This document shows positions 4,399 to 5,124 of a DNA stretch of 5,124 nt, piece by piece. The notes beneath the pieces were generated by a model. It saw only the letters and a program-made list of their open reading frames with translations. It was not told the origin of the DNA and did not search any database. Positions within the stretch are counted from its first letter, which is position 1. The number at the start of each line of letters is the position of its first letter. Both the position numbers and the translations under genes were made by a program. The stretch covers positions 1 through 5,124 of the forward strand of contig JAGSPR010000482.1 of assembly GCA_018262455.1 (NCBI GenBank), read 5' to 3'. This DNA comes from Deltaproteobacteria bacterium (lineage in GTDB: Bacteria; Myxococcota; Polyangia; Haliangiales; Haliangiaceae).

Positions 4399-5124
4399 CT
4401 ACGGCAGGGCGTCGGTGAAGCGGCGCACGAACAGCCCGCTCACGCCCGTCTCGTAGTCCTGCTCGCGCCAGGCCACCGTGGGTCGCCCCGCGGCATCGAC
4501 GGCGACCGCCTGCCACGCGAGCTTCAGGGTGACGTCCGCGAGCTCGGCTCCGACGGCGAACCAGCCACCACCGCGGAGGCCCACCACGCGCAGCGCCTGT
4601 CGTTCGGACTCGCCCGCGATCCCCTCGAACGTCCGGTAGGCGAGCACCATCGTTCCCGACGGGGTGAACGCGATCGCCGGGCCGTCGCCCGACAGCGCCG
4701 GCGCGATCGGCTTCCACGAGTTGGCCTGCCATCGCAGCACCTCCACTTTCGGTGGCAGGCCTTGCTCGACCACGCCGTAGGCGAGATAGATCCGGTTGCG
4801 ATGGATCGCGACCCCACGCCGTAGGCGAGATAGATCCGGTTGCGATGGATCGCGACCGTCGGTTCGTTGGTGTCCGGGACGTCGGCGCCGAGCTGCGTCC
4901 ACGTGGATCCATTCCAGCGAAACGCGCGCGTCGTCTTGCCGCCGCCGTAACTTCCGCCCGGCGTGAACGTGGCGAGCACCAGGCGGTCCTGCCGATCGAT
5001 CGCGATCGCCGCGTCGGTGGCGCGAGATCCGACCGCATCCTCGCCGAGTCCGATCCAGCGACCGTCGTGGCGACTCCAGCGAGCGACGTACACGAGGTTG
5101 GCCTTCGCGCCGACGTCCGCCGAC
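4399..5124 (-). pseudogene. Propeller-like W-x-x-L-G repeat protein, frameshifted, 5' end outside window
   Basis: The minus-strand gene enters at the right edge and ends at TAG 4399-4401, but in two frames joined at a 44-bp tandem duplication (4770-4857). The first frame reads well from 5123 to about 4815 (ending HRNRIYLAYGV), then continues out of frame to a stop at 4524-4526. The correct continuation (VEQGLPPKVEVLRWQ onward) is in another frame. Removing one 44-bp copy leaves 681 nt, exactly 227 codons including the stop, and a seamless product. In that restored product, counted from the edge, Trp residues at 23, 75, 122 and 173 each open a W-x-x-hydrophobic-G/A motif, spaced 47-52 residues apart. 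Each is followed by strands such as AIAIDRQDRLVLATF, AIAFTPSGTMVLAYR and AVAVDAAGRPTVAWRE. This looks like beta-propeller blades, probably of an extracytoplasmic protein, though the N-terminus is not visible. As written, the product is truncated. Confidence 0.88.
4770..4857. repeat. Exact 44-bp tandem duplication
   Basis: Positions 4770-4813 and 4814-4857 are identical, head-to-tail, with no spacer; each begins ccacgccgtagg and ends ggatcgcgacc. The match stops on the left at 4769 (a) versus 4813 (c). The unit is not a multiple of three, so the second copy shifts the reading frame of the minus-strand gene. It looks like a recent slippage or unequal-exchange event, as no base differs between copies. 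Confidence 0.97.

Noticed and set aside
5002..5009. GCGATCGC octamer (HIP1-like), also seen in several other genes of the window.
   Set aside because: It is explained by Ala-Ile-Ala-type codons in GC-rich coding sequence and is not placed in intergenic regions.

Overview
The window is GC-rich throughout, with strongly G/C-ending codons in every believable gene. Its content is typical of a large-genome, high-GC Gram-negative bacterium: a small lipoprotein, TerB-like helical proteins, a secreted small protein and a W-x-x-hydrophobic-G repeat protein. A myxobacterium-like organism (Myxococcota) is the best guess, but this is inference from composition and gene style; no marker gene is present. 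No RNA gene, CRISPR array, insertion sequence or convincing intrinsic terminator was seen.

Layout. On the left (1-669, minus strand) is a tightly packed set: a 57-residue protein, a doubtful 32-residue ORF whose TTG start overlaps its stop (TTGA), and a gene with a TerB-like D-x6-E signature that runs off the left edge. A 93-bp divergent gap separates these from two plus-strand genes, a lipoprotein (763-1485) and a SagB/ThcOx-type nitroreductase (1540-2184). A TerB-like protein on the minus strand (2194-2499) converges on the nitroreductase. It diverges across 54 bp from a SAM-dependent methyltransferase (2554-3525). Two unassigned plus-strand genes follow: a 138-residue protein (3556-3972) and a secreted 106-residue protein (4051-4371). 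On the right, minus strand, is a propeller-like repeat gene (4399-5124, running off the edge) whose frame is broken by an exact 44-bp tandem duplication.

How they work together. There is no clear pathway. The genes look like mostly independent short units; the lipoprotein and nitroreductase may be co-transcribed. Several genes have a TAxxCT-type -10 hexamer only 7-10 nt before the start codon and no Shine-Dalgarno sequence, which suggests leaderless mRNAs. I found no evidence for a complete new multi-gene system. The points most worth a second look are the 44-bp frame-breaking duplication, the leaderless promoter pattern, and a possible ATT start codon in the leftmost gene.
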